From NCBI GenBank assembly GCA_026391455.1, contig JAPLEH010000021.1, forward strand, positions 1-64,000: a stretch of DNA of 64,000 nucleotides, read 5' to 3'. The translations under genes and the position numbers were made by a program. This document shows, piece after piece, positions 35,062 to 46,085 of this stretch (positions within the stretch are counted from its first letter, which is position 1; each line of letters opens with the position of its first letter). This DNA comes from Bacteroidota bacterium. GTDB lineage: Bacteria > Bacteroidota > Bacteroidia > Chitinophagales > Chitinophagaceae. The notes beneath the pieces were generated by a model, which made no database searches, was not told the DNA's origin, and saw nothing but the letters and a program-made list of their open reading frames with translations.

Positions 35062-38000
35062 TTATTGTATTTTGCAAATATTAGGTGCTGGTATCTTACG
35101 TCCCGGATCAAACAAAGTCTCCACCGGGCCCGTGCTCCTGGGTGCAATATTGCCCATAAACACCCCACTATGACCGATAGCAAAAAAGACAGTCACATCA
35201 TTTCCACCCGTAAGATGATTATTGGTAAATGTGATAAAATCACCAGCAATACTTCCGGGTGCTCCGCGGAAAATATTATCCGAAATAAAAGCATTGTTGA
35301 AGCCCTTCATCGATACATTGGTTTGCTGTGTTATTTCCGTAGGTATTTTTATTTCTTTTCCCAAATCACTAACCAGTCTTCCCACACGATTTCCGGTAAA
35401 ATGCAACACTTCATTCCTGTTCGCAAACCTTACTACTCTTTCAAGCGCATCTTCAGTTTCTTTCTTTGTGCCAGGACTCATATCACCCCAGTTCAATAAA
35501 GCCAGTTTATTATTAAACTCCAGTGGAATATCATTATTTATATTCACATTATCCGTCTGCAACCACACTTCACCTTCGATTACATTATTTTCTATCCAGG
35601 CATCAATACCGGCCACCACCGCGAGCGTATACCCCATTTCCATTGTATTATTGGTAAACCGCAACGAAGACAATTCCTTTAATCTCGGAAAAGGGGAAAC
35701 AATAACCATTACTGGAATTATGGTCGAAGCACGAGTACGTCTTGCATATTGGAAGGTAAGTCCGTCACAATACACATCATTTCCCTGTAATACGATTTGC
35801 TGGGGTTTCATTAAATCATTAACAATACCGATCTGCCTTAGCTCTATTTTCCCGGCAGACAATACCATCCCCTGCCCGATTAAGCTTAATGCAGCCCCGC
35901 ATCCCGTTATTTTAATGGAATCTTTACCGGTCACTTTCAGGTCCTTCACCTGATGTTCTGCATCATTGCCGGCTGCATCTTTTTTCGGAGGCAGCAGGCA
36001 AATACAAATATCCATGAACTCTTTGAGTGCTTCAAACGCATTTTCCAATGTATCAAAATCGCCACCGGATCCCACCGTTACAGAACAGCTTCTGTTTCTG
36101 GCTCGCACGAAATCCGCATTATATATAATGGGAATATGCATGGGGTTATCTGCTGCATTGAGCAATGTGGCTTTCAATTGTTGCTGCCCGTTATTACCCA
36201 ACCTCCATTTTACCGAACCAATTCCATCAGCAGCTGTGTTCATCACCTGAAAGCCAGCAGGGTTTGTACCATCCGGCAAACAAACACTGCCTCCACCACT
36301 GAGTATTTCAAACTTTATTTTACGTCCGGTCGCCGGTTGTTGTTCGTACGATACCCCGGCACTGATCAAATTATCCAACAACAAGCCTGGTGTGCCCTCT
36401 TGCCCATCGCCGCTTACATAAAATAATTCCGGTGGAGTAAGTTTCGCTATATAAAATACCGGCATATGTACCTGCACATTATCTTTAAAATATCGTGCAC
36501 ATACCACCTGCCTGGCAGGGGCTACGGTTTCAGCACCTAACTGCCATCTGCAGGATGCAATACCATTCACATCAGTAAGCGCCTTAACAGTAGTGGTGTT
36601 ACCTGGCAGAAACACACCACCACCTTCCATGATCTCAAAAGTTATTTCTGCCCCCTGTATGGGCCATTGTCCGTTTGATAATCCTGCCTTGAGTTCGTAG
36701 GGCAATTCTGTCAATGGTTTAGCTTCCTGCCCGTCTCCACCTGCATAGAACAAAGAAGTCAATTGCGTAATAGGGGGAAACAAAGGACGACAATCACTGA
36801 TACGAATCCATGTTGGCGCAGCGCCAATGTTGAGCCGGGCAACGGCCAATTTTGCAAAATGATGTGCCACACCTCTGGGTGCCTGATGTGTATCTGGCAA
36901 CCATTCTATCTTTCCTGTATTGGTACGGGCAGGTATCAGCCAGTAATCACCACTACGAAAATTACCATTGGTGAATTCCACTTCCACTCCATCTTCCAGT
37001 TTGATCCAGGCACTCTTATTCTGATTGATCTCTCCCCTGTCAGCCCCGGGTGCCGTGGCGTCTTTTACCATATCCCAGCGCCGTATCCGCAAATTCTTAT
37101 TTTTTTCCCAATTGGGCATAACACCCCCGGTGGTGCCATCGGGGCGTACAATGGTGGCAGGGTTAACCGTAATCGTAGTTCCCTCCACATTCGATACCTG
37201 TACCAATATACCGGGGTCATTATTGAGATCGGACAACTCACTGATCAGTTCGATCCAGTTACCACTTTTAAAGCCAAGCAGTTCATCGCGTCCGGTGCTG
37301 CTTACGATGAGCATATTTTTATTTACAGAATCCTGTCCTTCCCATTTTACTGCAACGGATCCGTTATCGCGCGACCATTTGAATGTTGCTGAATTCCTGT
37401 TTCCACCGCGGTGGATCTCCACGCGGTACAATTGATTTTCCAGCCTTCGATATCCCCCGCTGGTTACCAATCCGCAGGGATCTGCAGTACCGGCACTCAG
37501 TTCAGTGCGTGCTTTCATTTTACCATCAGGTGCAGCCAATTCGGGTATTATGGCTGTTGTGCAATTCGTGCCAACTGGTACGGGAATACATTTTACCTGC
37601 CATATCGTTTTACTTCTTGTGGTCGTATCCGGACCATTCAATGCCACTTCACGGATCGTTTCATCTTCCAGCCAGGTAATATGTCGCTGCCATACATCAA
37701 GATAAAACAAATAATCACCGGCTACAGCAGGAAGTACTTTACCGTTGAAATCCGGTTGCAGGTGAAATAATACGTCCGCCTCATTTTCACAAAGGATACC
37801 ATCCACATAAAAACGTCCGCCGGATAATTTGATGTTCACACCCGGTGATGCCGGGTTTCCACCTGCATCTACGGTAATGATTTCAAACCCGTCATCATGC
37901 ATGGGTGTACCTGCGGCCCCGATTACATCGATCGTTTCCGTTTCAACACGATGATTGGTTATCGCTTTTTGTTCATTCCAATCCGTATCGAGCAATACTC

Positions 38001-38073
38001 TGCCCTGCTGCAATAACACATCCCGGAAATGTTTTTCAGCATTGAACGTGTCTTTTGAAAAATCACCTTTCAT
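35062..38073 (-). CDS. DUF6519 protein with Ig-like and beta-helix regions, putative tail fibre/host-recognition protein
   Basis: The 1003-aa product opens with the DUF6519 sequence (MKGDFSKDTFNAEKHFRDVL, LLDTDWNEQ), a family found in phage-tail-like loci. Two invasin-like Ig repeats follow at about 455-545 and 550-655: each has FYxxGDGQE, then a GGG strand and a G-x-x-S/G-x-x-W-R-L end. The last 330 aa has a pectate-lyase-like parallel beta-helix pattern (SVTVGSGGDFDTLENAFEAL, repeated N-N strands such as RFTNNTMEMG and FTGNRVGRL). This domain order fits a surface-exposed binding protein at the baseplate, in the place of the Afp13-type fibre. Transcribed with the baseplate genes. Confidence 0.68.
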   Translation of the reverse strand: MKGDFSKDTFNAEKHFRDVLLQQGRVLLDTDWNEQKAITNHRVETETIDVIGAAGTPMHDDGFEIITVDAGGNPASPGVNIKLSGGRFYVDGILCENEADVLFHLQPDFNGKVLPAVAGDYLFYLDVWQRHITWLEDETIREVALNGPDTTTRSKTIWQVKCIPVPVGTNCTTAIIPELAAPDGKMKARTELSAGTADPCGLVTSGGYRRLENQLYRVEIHRGGNRNSATFKWSRDNGSVAVKWEGQDSVNKNMLIVSSTGRDELLGFKSGNWIELISELSDLNNDPGILVQVSNVEGTTITVNPATIVRPDGTTGGVMPNWEKNKNLRIRRWDMVKDATAPGADRGEINQNKSAWIKLEDGVEVEFTNGNFRSGDYWLIPARTNTGKIEWLPDTHQAPRGVAHHFAKLAVARLNIGAAPTWIRISDCRPLFPPITQLTSLFYAGGDGQEAKPLTELPYELKAGLSNGQWPIQGAEITFEIMEGGGVFLPGNTTTVKALTDVNGIASCRWQLGAETVAPARQVVCARYFKDNVQVHMPVFYIAKLTPPELFYVSGDGQEGTPGLLLDNLISAGVSYEQQPATGRKIKFEILSGGGSVCLPDGTNPAGFQVMNTAADGIGSVKWRLGNNGQQQLKATLLNAADNPMHIPIIYNADFVRARNRSCSVTVGSGGDFDTLENAFEALKEFMDICICLLPPKKDAAGNDAEHQVKDLKVTGKDSIKITGCGAALSLIGQGMVLSAGKIELRQIGIVNDLMKPQQIVLQGNDVYCDGLTFQYARRTRASTIIPVMVIVSPFPRLKELSSLRFTNNTMEMGYTLAVVAGIDAWIENNVIEGEVWLQTDNVNINNDIPLEFNNKLALLNWGDMSPGTKKETEDALERVVRFANRNEVLHFTGNRVGRLVSDLGKEIKIPTEITQQTNVSMKGFNNAFISDNIFRGAPGSIAGDFITFTNNHLTGGNDVTVFFAIGHSGVFMGNIAPRSTGPVETLFDPGRKIPAPNICKIQ

Positions 38074-38155
38074 AATTCAATCTTTAATTAGTTGATAAGT
38101 AACACAGGCCGGTTGATTCCAGTAACAGACTGCCGGCTGCAATCAGATAAATATT

Positions 38156-40498
38156 TTAAGTAGCGAAAAAAACACCCGCCTCCATGCCAAGGGGCAGGTA
38201 TTCATCCAGTGCGATCCGGAGATTCGCTATACGCTGTGGTTGCATCAGAAAATAATAAGCACCCATCTCCGCTCCGTTATCTGCTCCGGCACTTATTTCA
38301 GCCGGACAGGTATGACTCAATTGTGCAAAAGCATGATGCCCATAAAAAACCGAGGAGAAAACCGGGGTCAGCCAGGCAGCTACCTTGTTTTTGATCATGG
38401 TCCGGTCAGAAGTTTGTACTACCTGAATTTTTTGTAATACTTCGATCTGCTCTTCGATTTCGATATCGGGCTGACACCGGTACCTGCGCGGAGTTTCTGT
38501 ACTTTGAATGGGTACAAAGCTGAAGCGTATACATCCTGTCTGACGCTGTTCCGCCCGTACCGTATCATTAAAAATACAATTACTTGCTTCAATGATCTTT
38601 GCAGATACCGTACCCCATACAGTCGTGTTATTTAATTGTACAGATGTACGCAACGCAACAATGGCAGCGGGCTCATGGCTGATGATACAATCCGTTACAG
38701 CCAAAGAACCCAATGATGTATGAAATAATCGCACACCTCCTGCTATGGTACGTACCAATGAAACCGAAAGCCATTGGTTGGAATCCGATAACGGGTCTGC
38801 CACATCTGCTCCGATCACCAATCCTCCATTGCCGGGAATAAGCGTGCAATAATCAATATTCAATAGACCAAGATTCCCCTGCGCCACTTCCAGTTTCCCC
38901 TTTACAAGCAAGCCATTCAAGGTTAATCCACCGCCTGTTTTTTTATCCACGTTTGCTGCAGCACCTTTCCCATCCACAATTCCATTTACTGTAATATCTC
39001 CGGTTATCAATGGACGTAATTCATCGGCGGCAATATCACCAGGTGTTCGCACATCAATACCCAGTTCATCACTTTTTCGGACCGGCCAGTCTGCAGCCGC
39101 CAACAGCAAACTGCTTCCTTCCAGTATATCGATCTCAAAATCTTCTTCATAGGTAGCATTATCCATGATGAGTATTACGCCCCTTGTACCAGCGGGCTGT
39201 AGTTTCCACTCATCTATCGCTTCGTTGATTGTTTTATAAATTTGTTCGCCGAACACAGGGATCTGGGTTTTGCTTACACCGCATTGCCAAAGCGATTTTT
39301 CCACACCACCGGTGATAAAATTCTTTTGTTGAAAATCTGACACGATGGATGCTTGCCTGCTAAAGGGACCACTACCCAGGTCGCCGCTGAACCCATACGC
39401 ATAACTTACGATTGCTGTAGTTACAGATCCGGGATCAGTGAAAATAAATCGTCCGTTCACCGGATCAACTACAACTGTTATTTTCATATCCACATTCAGA
39501 TAAATTCCATCCGATTGTTTTTGCGGATATGACTTGACCAGCACTGGCGTACATTCTTTTTCCAGGTTACAGATGAGTATTTCTTCCGGCGGTACCGGAT
39601 TGGGTTCTCCATTTTTATAAATTTCAAAAACCGGATGTTTAATGCTGGAAGGATCGTCTTCCACTGCCAATCGGTTATCAAAATAACTGTATACGATCTC
39701 CTCGTTATTCACAATGGCCTGTCGCCGGGCTTCCAGTTCATCAAATAATGCCCGGCGGCGTAATGTGCCCGGTACATTGAGTTCAGTAGAAAGATGCGTA
39801 ATAGACGTTTCAGTTTGCGGATCATTAAAAAGTTGAAGGTTATTTCCTGTAGGATCAAATGTAAAAAAAGTTGTGGGCGACCCACTGAATAAAGCTTTTC
39901 CCGCATCACTCTTCACTATAGGATAATGCTGTAATCGCCACACAAACAAACCAATATTAGGAATATTATACTTACCCCTTCCGCTGGAAATATGCCGGAT
40001 ATCAGCCGAGTGCGCAAGGGGGTCAAAAGCTGTATTTACCAAATCACACGCATTCATTTTGCGAAGGTCTGGTGTCGCTTTACAATGCAGCCGGATATGA
40101 TTCATGTATTGTGTGGCAATCATTTTCTCAAAAAACTCGACAGCATGCGAACGCCAGCCGGTTACATCCGCACATAACTGCTCCAGTACCGGTGTAATGC
40201 CTTTCCTGCGCCGGTAGCTGATGGTATTGGCTACATACCCCCGCTGGCTTACCGCAGCCGAACCGGAAATTTTATTGAGCGGTCGAACGCCGAGCAAGTC
40301 GCCAATATAAGGTACCACCCATTCACTGCAGGTTTCAATAAACCAGTTATTGTATAATTCTGCAATATTCTTCTCCGTAAGCTTTGCTTCGCGCGCAATG
40401 ATACTCATTAATGCTTCAAGCGGCTTACCCTGTTCTGCGTCACGCATCCGGTATACGGCTGGAAGCAGTTCGAATATTTTTTTATCTGTAATACTCAT
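38156..40498 (-). CDS. eCIS baseplate wedge protein, phage tail protein I/gp7-like (Pvc12 position)
   Basis: The 780-aa protein begins like phage P2 gpI and other tail protein I members: LLPAVYRMRDAEQGKPLEAL, then WFIETCSEWVVPYIGDLLGV and RRRKGITPVLEQLCADVTGW. The N-terminal 190 aa forms the conserved baseplate part. A C-terminal region (about 430-700) has short beta strands and is probably a surface decoration. In Afp and PVC the corresponding wedge gene follows the gp6-like gene, as here. Its start overlaps the stop of the upstream 1042-aa gene by four bases. It joins the two gp6-like proteins in the wedge of the baseplate. Confidence 0.75.
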   Translation of the reverse strand: MSITDKKIFELLPAVYRMRDAEQGKPLEALMSIIAREAKLTEKNIAELYNNWFIETCSEWVVPYIGDLLGVRPLNKISGSAAVSQRGYVANTISYRRRKGITPVLEQLCADVTGWRSHAVEFFEKMIATQYMNHIRLHCKATPDLRKMNACDLVNTAFDPLAHSADIRHISSGRGKYNIPNIGLFVWRLQHYPIVKSDAGKALFSGSPTTFFTFDPTGNNLQLFNDPQTETSITHLSTELNVPGTLRRRALFDELEARRQAIVNNEEIVYSYFDNRLAVEDDPSSIKHPVFEIYKNGEPNPVPPEEILICNLEKECTPVLVKSYPQKQSDGIYLNVDMKITVVVDPVNGRFIFTDPGSVTTAIVSYAYGFSGDLGSGPFSRQASIVSDFQQKNFITGGVEKSLWQCGVSKTQIPVFGEQIYKTINEAIDEWKLQPAGTRGVILIMDNATYEEDFEIDILEGSSLLLAAADWPVRKSDELGIDVRTPGDIAADELRPLITGDITVNGIVDGKGAAANVDKKTGGGLTLNGLLVKGKLEVAQGNLGLLNIDYCTLIPGNGGLVIGADVADPLSDSNQWLSVSLVRTIAGGVRLFHTSLGSLAVTDCIISHEPAAIVALRTSVQLNNTTVWGTVSAKIIEASNCIFNDTVRAEQRQTGCIRFSFVPIQSTETPRRYRCQPDIEIEEQIEVLQKIQVVQTSDRTMIKNKVAAWLTPVFSSVFYGHHAFAQLSHTCPAEISAGADNGAEMGAYYFLMQPQRIANLRIALDEYLPLGMEAGVFFAT

Positions 40499-43400
40499 GT
40501 GGTTATTTCTGTAATAGTGATTTGCTTATCATCAATCAGCAGTAATTGTGCAGGCAATAAGTCAGGGTCGGAGTACCTGGCCGTTTCTGCCACCAGCCTG
40601 AAATGAGGCGGCGGTGCAAAGGGATCTGTTCCATTGAGTAAATCAAGATCCGCATACAATACGCCGGTACTGCTATGAACAACCGACATAATTTCTGCGG
40701 GTGTTACATCCTGTCCAAAACTGCGGCTGTCAAAGGAAAATGCGGTACTGAGTGCGGTGATCACATTGGTCTGCACATCTTCAAAAAGATAACCTTCCTT
40801 CACTTTCACTTTTACTGAAACTGAAAATGTTTGCGGGTCATAATTGCCGGCAATCACTTGCTGGTAGGTATGTCCCGATTGTGCAAGTGCAGCAATCAAA
40901 CTGGTATATAAAGTGCTGTTCGTATCTACCACAGAACCATCTGCAGCAGCAAAGGTGATATAGACCACCTGTTTATCTTTCTTCCAAATTAAATCAGCAG
41001 AGGCCTTTGCAATGCCAGCAAATGCGCGGGTGAAATTTTCAAAATCCCGTAGTGAAACAATTCTGTCCATCGTGAGTACTGTCTGCGGTGCATTCTCCCT
41101 GGCGTTTTCCAGTGTTTCCGGATCTTCTGCCCCCGATGCAGCAACAGGGTTGGTTACTTTCGACAACCCCAGTTGTGGTGTGAGCAGCATAGACAACTGA
41201 TCGGCTTGCACTAATCCGCTGCTACCAGTACCGGTGCGGTACACGGCTTTAATATTTTCGGTGCCGGTGGGGAGTCTGGCCCCGGTAATACCATCGCCAA
41301 ACATAACGGTTACCTTTCCATCATCATTGATAGTTACTGTATAAATTTTATCATTAGGCCCAGCCTGATAAAAGGTAGATGCTTCTTTCCACAAAATATC
41401 ATTGACCCTGATCTCCAGTGTTGTCTCATTGCCGGTGGCAGTAGCCGCAGCGATATAGGTAAGCGGGTATTGCTTCATTTCAAAGCGCTGAAACTTTTTT
41501 GAACCGCTGCCACTTCCCAATACCTCGGCGCGGGTCTCCCCATGCGTGGCTTCGGTTACATTCGCATACACCAGCAATGTGGTAGTATCGTATTCATTGG
41601 CGATCACATCCTGTGTATAGATGACCGTAGTGGATGCTGCTTCTTCAAATGAAGAGATTATATGCAACTCACTGACTGTACTGTCACCTTCCATCGCAGA
41701 TACGGGTTCAAGCGTATCACCGTTTACTGTGAGCGTACCGATAGTACCACTGCTGTCGAGTAAGGTCCACACAGTGGTTCCCGCTTCAGGATGAACCGGC
41801 TTCGCAGTAATAATCAGCGAGTCACCGTTCTTCAGCAAACGGGTGGCAGTAGCATTCCCTTCTACCGAAAATGTATATAATCCATCCTGTGATTCAGTGA
41901 TCGTGATCCGTTTCCTTTTTCCGGTCAGAATAATTTTTTTCTCCGCAGAAAGACCGGCCACCTGGTATTGAAGTGTGATCTTATTATCGTTATGTACCGA
42001 TTGATCTACGGGCGTATTTGCTATCATTAGCTCTTCACTTACTGCATACACCAACGTATCCCGTACATGAGTATTGAAATTAGAGAGTAGTTCACCTGTA
42101 AGTTCAACTTCCGTGGTCTTACCGGTGAGTGTAAATTCTTCTCGGGATGATTCTGCCACATTGCTAACGCCGTAAAGTTCCTGGGCTCCGCTTCGGTATA
42201 ACAATATCCAACTATCCTGTAAAATTTTTGAATGGAGACCATCCACATGAATTGTTTCCGGCTGCCCCGCAATATCTTCGATGGTAAAGCCGGGCCAGTT
42301 TGTATAGTTGCCGGATTGAAATAAATTTCCGGAGGGTATAATCTGTTTCGAAATATCAGGTCCTGACCATTTTAATTGTATCAACGATGAACCGGTCATC
42401 TCAAAATAATCGAGTTGTATAGCATAAAATTGACCTGCCTGCAGCCAGATAGCGCCACTGTTCTCTGTACTTCCATGCTCTGTCGGGTTATTGACGAGCA
42501 ACACTCCATTTACCCATAACTTCACTCCATCGTCTGATTGTGTATAAAAGGTATATGTTCCGGTATCGGGAGCAAGGATAAGGCCGGACCAACGCACAGA
42601 GAAATTATCAGCGTTGATCAGTGGGTCGGGCGAACCGGAGCCCCAGTTGAAATTGATCGTATTATCTGTACGCTTCAATACCCGGTTGGAGAAAGAAATA
42701 TTGTTGAAATATTCTCCTGTTAAACCGGACGGAATGAAATTCTTTCTGATCGTATCGGACAATGCACGAAAATCTGGTGCATTATATCCGAATAAATTAT
42801 TTTTCTCCCTGAATACATAGCATTTCAATTCAGGGTCTGTGATATTGCCCTGTGTACCATTTCGGCGTAGTCCCAACGCATCCTGCCAGGTAAGGCGCGT
42901 CCGATTATTGACCGTATCGGCTTCCACCGTCATTACTTTCCGGAAACGCCATTTCTCACTTCCAACATCGTTTAACCGGTCTTTACTCACGAACAATAAA
43001 CCGTCACCTGGTTGCACATTCGCAATGATTCCTTCGATCCATACTTCAGTATCGTTATTCCCGGGTTTTGTTTTTTTACTGTATTGGGCAGGGATAGCGT
43101 TCCATTGCAGAAAGGCTGTGAATTCCTCCGTGGTTTCAAAAATCTGGGGCAATTCATCCTGCCCCGGTATACTTTGCACTTTGGTGCCGGCGGGTATCAC
43201 TACAGACGTGGGGTTACCGGTTGCTTCATTCATCGTAAAAGCCAACCAGGTGGAAGCAGCCACACCGGGCGCCAGTTTATAACTGATATGCCTCGCCAGT
43301 TCCAATACCGATAATCGTTCGGTAGCAGTTCGTAAGTAGCCTTCGTTGATGATTCGCTCCTGGTAAAAACTGAGCACATCCAGTACGGTGGCCCATGCAT

Positions 43401-43623
43401 CGAGTGTTGCCACCGTTGCATCATCATCATAACGGGTGCTGAGTTTTTGCAAAGCTGTTTTCTCAGCCAGCGCTTTCAGCATGGATGCTTTGAAACTGCT
43501 GTGTGTTCCCACCCGGAACGATAAGGATGAAAGACCCGGTGTATTATCCATTACGACCGGCGTATCATGTTCACCGTTTTTACAGCAACCGCAATTGCAT
43601 AATGATTGTTGGGTAGTACTCAT
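40495..43623 (-). CDS. putative baseplate assembly protein (gp6/gpJ-like) with inserted PA14 domain
   Basis: The 1042-aa protein is a second gp6/gpJ-type wedge subunit. Conserved parts are [35 protein letters not shown]-like [20 protein letters not shown] and the C-terminal core with [20 protein letters not shown] and [20 protein letters not shown]. Between about residues 296 and 440 lies a PA14 beta-barrel ([44 protein letters not shown]), a domain that binds glycans in many surface proteins. PA14 in a baseplate subunit is unusual. The gene overlaps its upstream paralog (821 aa) by four bases. Confidence 0.78.
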   Translation of the reverse strand: MSTTQQSLCNCGCCKNGEHDTPVVMDNTPGLSSLSFRVGTHSSFKASMLKALAEKTALQKLSTRYDDDATVATLDAWATVLDVLSFYQERIINEGYLRTATERLSVLELARHISYKLAPGVAASTWLAFTMNEATGNPTSVVIPAGTKVQSIPGQDELPQIFETTEEFTAFLQWNAIPAQYSKKTKPGNNDTEVWIEGIIANVQPGDGLLFVSKDRLNDVGSEKWRFRKVMTVEADTVNNRTRLTWQDALGLRRNGTQGNITDPELKCYVFREKNNLFGYNAPDFRALSDTIRKNFIPSGLTGEYFNNISFSNRVLKRTDNTINFNWGSGSPDPLINADNFSVRWSGLILAPDTGTYTFYTQSDDGVKLWVNGVLLVNNPTEHGSTENSGAIWLQAGQFYAIQLDYFEMTGSSLIQLKWSGPDISKQIIPSGNLFQSGNYTNWPGFTIEDIAGQPETIHVDGLHSKILQDSWILLYRSGAQELYGVSNVAESSREEFTLTGKTTEVELTGELLSNFNTHVRDTLVYAVSEELMIANTPVDQSVHNDNKITLQYQVAGLSAEKKIILTGKRKRITITESQDGLYTFSVEGNATATRLLKNGDSLIITAKPVHPEAGTTVWTLLDSSGTIGTLTVNGDTLEPVSAMEGDSTVSELHIISSFEEAASTTVIYTQDVIANEYDTTTLLVYANVTEATHGETRAEVLGSGSGSKKFQRFEMKQYPLTYIAAATATGNETTLEIRVNDILWKEASTFYQAGPNDKIYTVTINDDGKVTVMFGDGITGARLPTGTENIKAVYRTGTGSSGLVQADQLSMLLTPQLGLSKVTNPVAASGAEDPETLENARENAPQTVLTMDRIVSLRDFENFTRAFAGIAKASADLIWKKDKQVVYITFAAADGSVVDTNSTLYTSLIAALAQSGHTYQQVIAGNYDPQTFSVSVKVKVKEGYLFEDVQTNVITALSTAFSFDSRSFGQDVTPAEIMSVVHSSTGVLYADLDLLNGTDPFAPPPHFRLVAETARYSDPDLLPAQLLLIDDKQITITEITT

Positions 43624-46085
43624 AAACCTCCTGACATTATAAAATCAATTTTTCCATTCTCCGGTAAACTCGCGTCGTTGTCGAGACGAAGAATTTCTAA
43701 TTCACCGGGTTGAAGTAATCCGGCATATATCTCATTTCCCTGTGCGCCTGTCCATCTCTTAAATTGTTTCACCTCTACGGACGCTACACCAGCTATATCC
43801 ATCGCCGTTTTATATACGGCACTGAGATACAAGGGTTGACCAAATGTGAAATTATCCGGATGAAAAAAGCCAACGGTGTTGCCTGATATCATCGTATTAC
43901 TAAATACACGCAACAGATTCTTTTTCACTTCACTTCTGAAATAGCCTTCTTTTACACACACAAACAATTCAATATGCAGGGATACAAATCGAGGTTCCCT
44001 GATTTCGAGATCATAACCTGCCATCCGGTATTGCTCCAAATGCAGGCGTATTTCTTCTTTAAAAGCTTCATCAATTTTCAGCCCCCCTTTTCTGTCAATA
44101 ATGATATTAACTGTATACCAACTGCCTGTCCAGTAAAAACGGGCCGCTGCTTTTTGTACTTCCGGATGCAATTCTGTTTTTGCAATATAATCAGCAGCCG
44201 TAACGGCCCGCTCCTGTGTGCGGAAAGCCTGGGGTGCAAACTGCCGGATCTCTTCCATGGTTTCAGCTTCTGTTCCTCCGGCTGCGGGTAAAGGGTTGCG
44301 CACCCGGAGAATGCCACCGCCTGAATACACGATCGTATTCAATGCATCAGCACCAATATTACCTGCTTTCCCGTTGCCGGTACGGCATGTCACCGAGGGA
44401 CGAAACCCTGCTGCCGGTTTCTTTCCGGCAATATCATCGCCAAAACGGATATAGGTATAACCATCCTGTTCCATTTCGGCCACGAATTCCGTTGCAAACC
44501 GATCACTGCTCAGCAGATCTTTTACCGGAAACCATGATTTCAGGTCATCGGTCAACGTGATAACAGGTAATGAAAGATGCGGATCCTGTATTAATGCGGA
44601 AGAGGCAGGGTTGCTCTTTGCCGCCGCATGTTCATAATACATCTTCACGGTATTATTTACCAACCCTAACCGAGGATAATATTGCTCATCTTCCTCAGCA
44701 GCTGCAGGTGTAAGCGTTACACCTGTTACAGACCGGCCATGGTCGGCCAGCACGATATTACCCCTTGCCACACTTTTTTCATTGGCAGATGGCATGGCAG
44801 TATCATCATTGATGACCGGGCTGGTAAGACATAATGCAAAGGGTAATGCATCTTCCTCATACCATTCGATATTGATGATACTGTCGCCGGTGAGCTTATC
44901 AATTAATCCGGGTTCTACTTTTTTCAATCGTACTGCATGACGATGATTGCGGTCTGCATCGGCCTTTGTGCCTTTTTCCGGATGATATAATTCTTCAAAC
45001 ACCAGCACATCACCTGCCTTGAGAGAAACTTCTTGTGGTACCGGCGGTGATAAAGGTGAAGCCGGTGGTGATGATACAATCGCGTTATCGCGCAAGGTGG
45101 CATGCACAGCTCCTTTAGGCAAACAGCAATTGGTATCACCCCAGGTATAAAAGGATATGCGGTTATGCGCACTGTTCAACAGTACATCATGCATCGTTTC
45201 GAATACCACCGGATCCTTTTCATAATGGAATCGTTCCACCTCTTCGGGACGCAAGATGATCTTTTCACCATCGCCGGCTGTCATTAATGTAGTCCCCGCA
45301 GGGAGTAATGCACCATCCGCACTACCATTCTCTTCTACTTCGAGGAATGCCCAGAGACGGGCATTGCAGCCATCATGTGCATAATAATCCAGCAGGCGCG
45401 CATGCCGTTTCAATGATATTCTTTTGCGGGAGGTATGCAAGTAGGCTTCAGTGGCCACTGCATCCTGATAATAACTGAGATGATCTCCCACATAGGCCAT
45501 GAGTTCAACCAGCGCAACCTGCAGATCCGCTGCATTACGTTCTCTCCAGTCCGGCATAATCACACTAAGCCGGTCCAGCATCAGCCGGTTGAAACTGGCA
45601 AAATCTTTTGCGAGGTAATTGATTGGTGGCTCATCAGCAATAACCGGAGGACAATCATCTTCCTTCCGGCAATCAAATTCATTAGGGCAATCAATCTTAA
45701 ATGAAAATGCAATGGAAGATAATTGCTGATCGAATCCGGCAGGCGGGTTATCCTTGTCTGTAGTGGAGTTTCCCACCTTTAATGTATAAGTGGAAAAGTC
45801 ACCAGCCATATCTACGGTAATAGTCAGCACCTTACCGGATGCGGCAGCAGTCAATACCTTGATACCGGTAATACGAACACCACCTTCAATAAAAATATTT
45901 TCTTTTTGCAACACTGGCGCGGCAGGTATACCCCCGGTTTGTCCCGGAAGATCCAGCAGAAAATGGATAGCAAGCTCCAGTTGGTTACCCGGCGATACTT
46001 CCAGGTAATCAATACCATTCATTGTCTGCTTCGACTGAATGATCTTAGCCCTGTCTTTGTTACTGCAGAAATATTGAGTGCTCAT
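43620..46085 (-). CDS. putative baseplate assembly protein (gp6/gpJ-like, Pvc11 position)
   Basis: The 821-aa protein has the features of large eCIS baseplate proteins: NYLAKDFASFNRLMLDRLSV, LQVALVELMAYVGDHLSYYQ (the LSYYQ pattern of this family), AYLHTSRKRISLKRHARLLD and a C-terminal gpJ-like core with FAPQAFRTQERAVTAADYIA and GFFHPDNFTFGQPLYLSAVY. In T4 terms this is the gp6 wedge. The N-terminal 130 aa is a separate domain with cysteines (DCPNEFDCRKEDDC). It follows gp25 with a one-base TAATG overlap and overlaps the next gene. Orthologs are Pvc11/Afp11. Confidence 0.85.
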   Translation of the reverse strand: MSTQYFCSNKDRAKIIQSKQTMNGIDYLEVSPGNQLELAIHFLLDLPGQTGGIPAAPVLQKENIFIEGGVRITGIKVLTAAASGKVLTITVDMAGDFSTYTLKVGNSTTDKDNPPAGFDQQLSSIAFSFKIDCPNEFDCRKEDDCPPVIADEPPINYLAKDFASFNRLMLDRLSVIMPDWRERNAADLQVALVELMAYVGDHLSYYQDAVATEAYLHTSRKRISLKRHARLLDYYAHDGCNARLWAFLEVEENGSADGALLPAGTTLMTAGDGEKIILRPEEVERFHYEKDPVVFETMHDVLLNSAHNRISFYTWGDTNCCLPKGAVHATLRDNAIVSSPPASPLSPPVPQEVSLKAGDVLVFEELYHPEKGTKADADRNHRHAVRLKKVEPGLIDKLTGDSIINIEWYEEDALPFALCLTSPVINDDTAMPSANEKSVARGNIVLADHGRSVTGVTLTPAAAEEDEQYYPRLGLVNNTVKMYYEHAAAKSNPASSALIQDPHLSLPVITLTDDLKSWFPVKDLLSSDRFATEFVAEMEQDGYTYIRFGDDIAGKKPAAGFRPSVTCRTGNGKAGNIGADALNTIVYSGGGILRVRNPLPAAGGTEAETMEEIRQFAPQAFRTQERAVTAADYIAKTELHPEVQKAAARFYWTGSWYTVNIIIDRKGGLKIDEAFKEEIRLHLEQYRMAGYDLEIREPRFVSLHIELFVCVKEGYFRSEVKKNLLRVFSNTMISGNTVGFFHPDNFTFGQPLYLSAVYKTAMDIAGVASVEVKQFKRWTGAQGNEIYAGLLQPGELEILRLDNDASLPENGKIDFIMSGGL

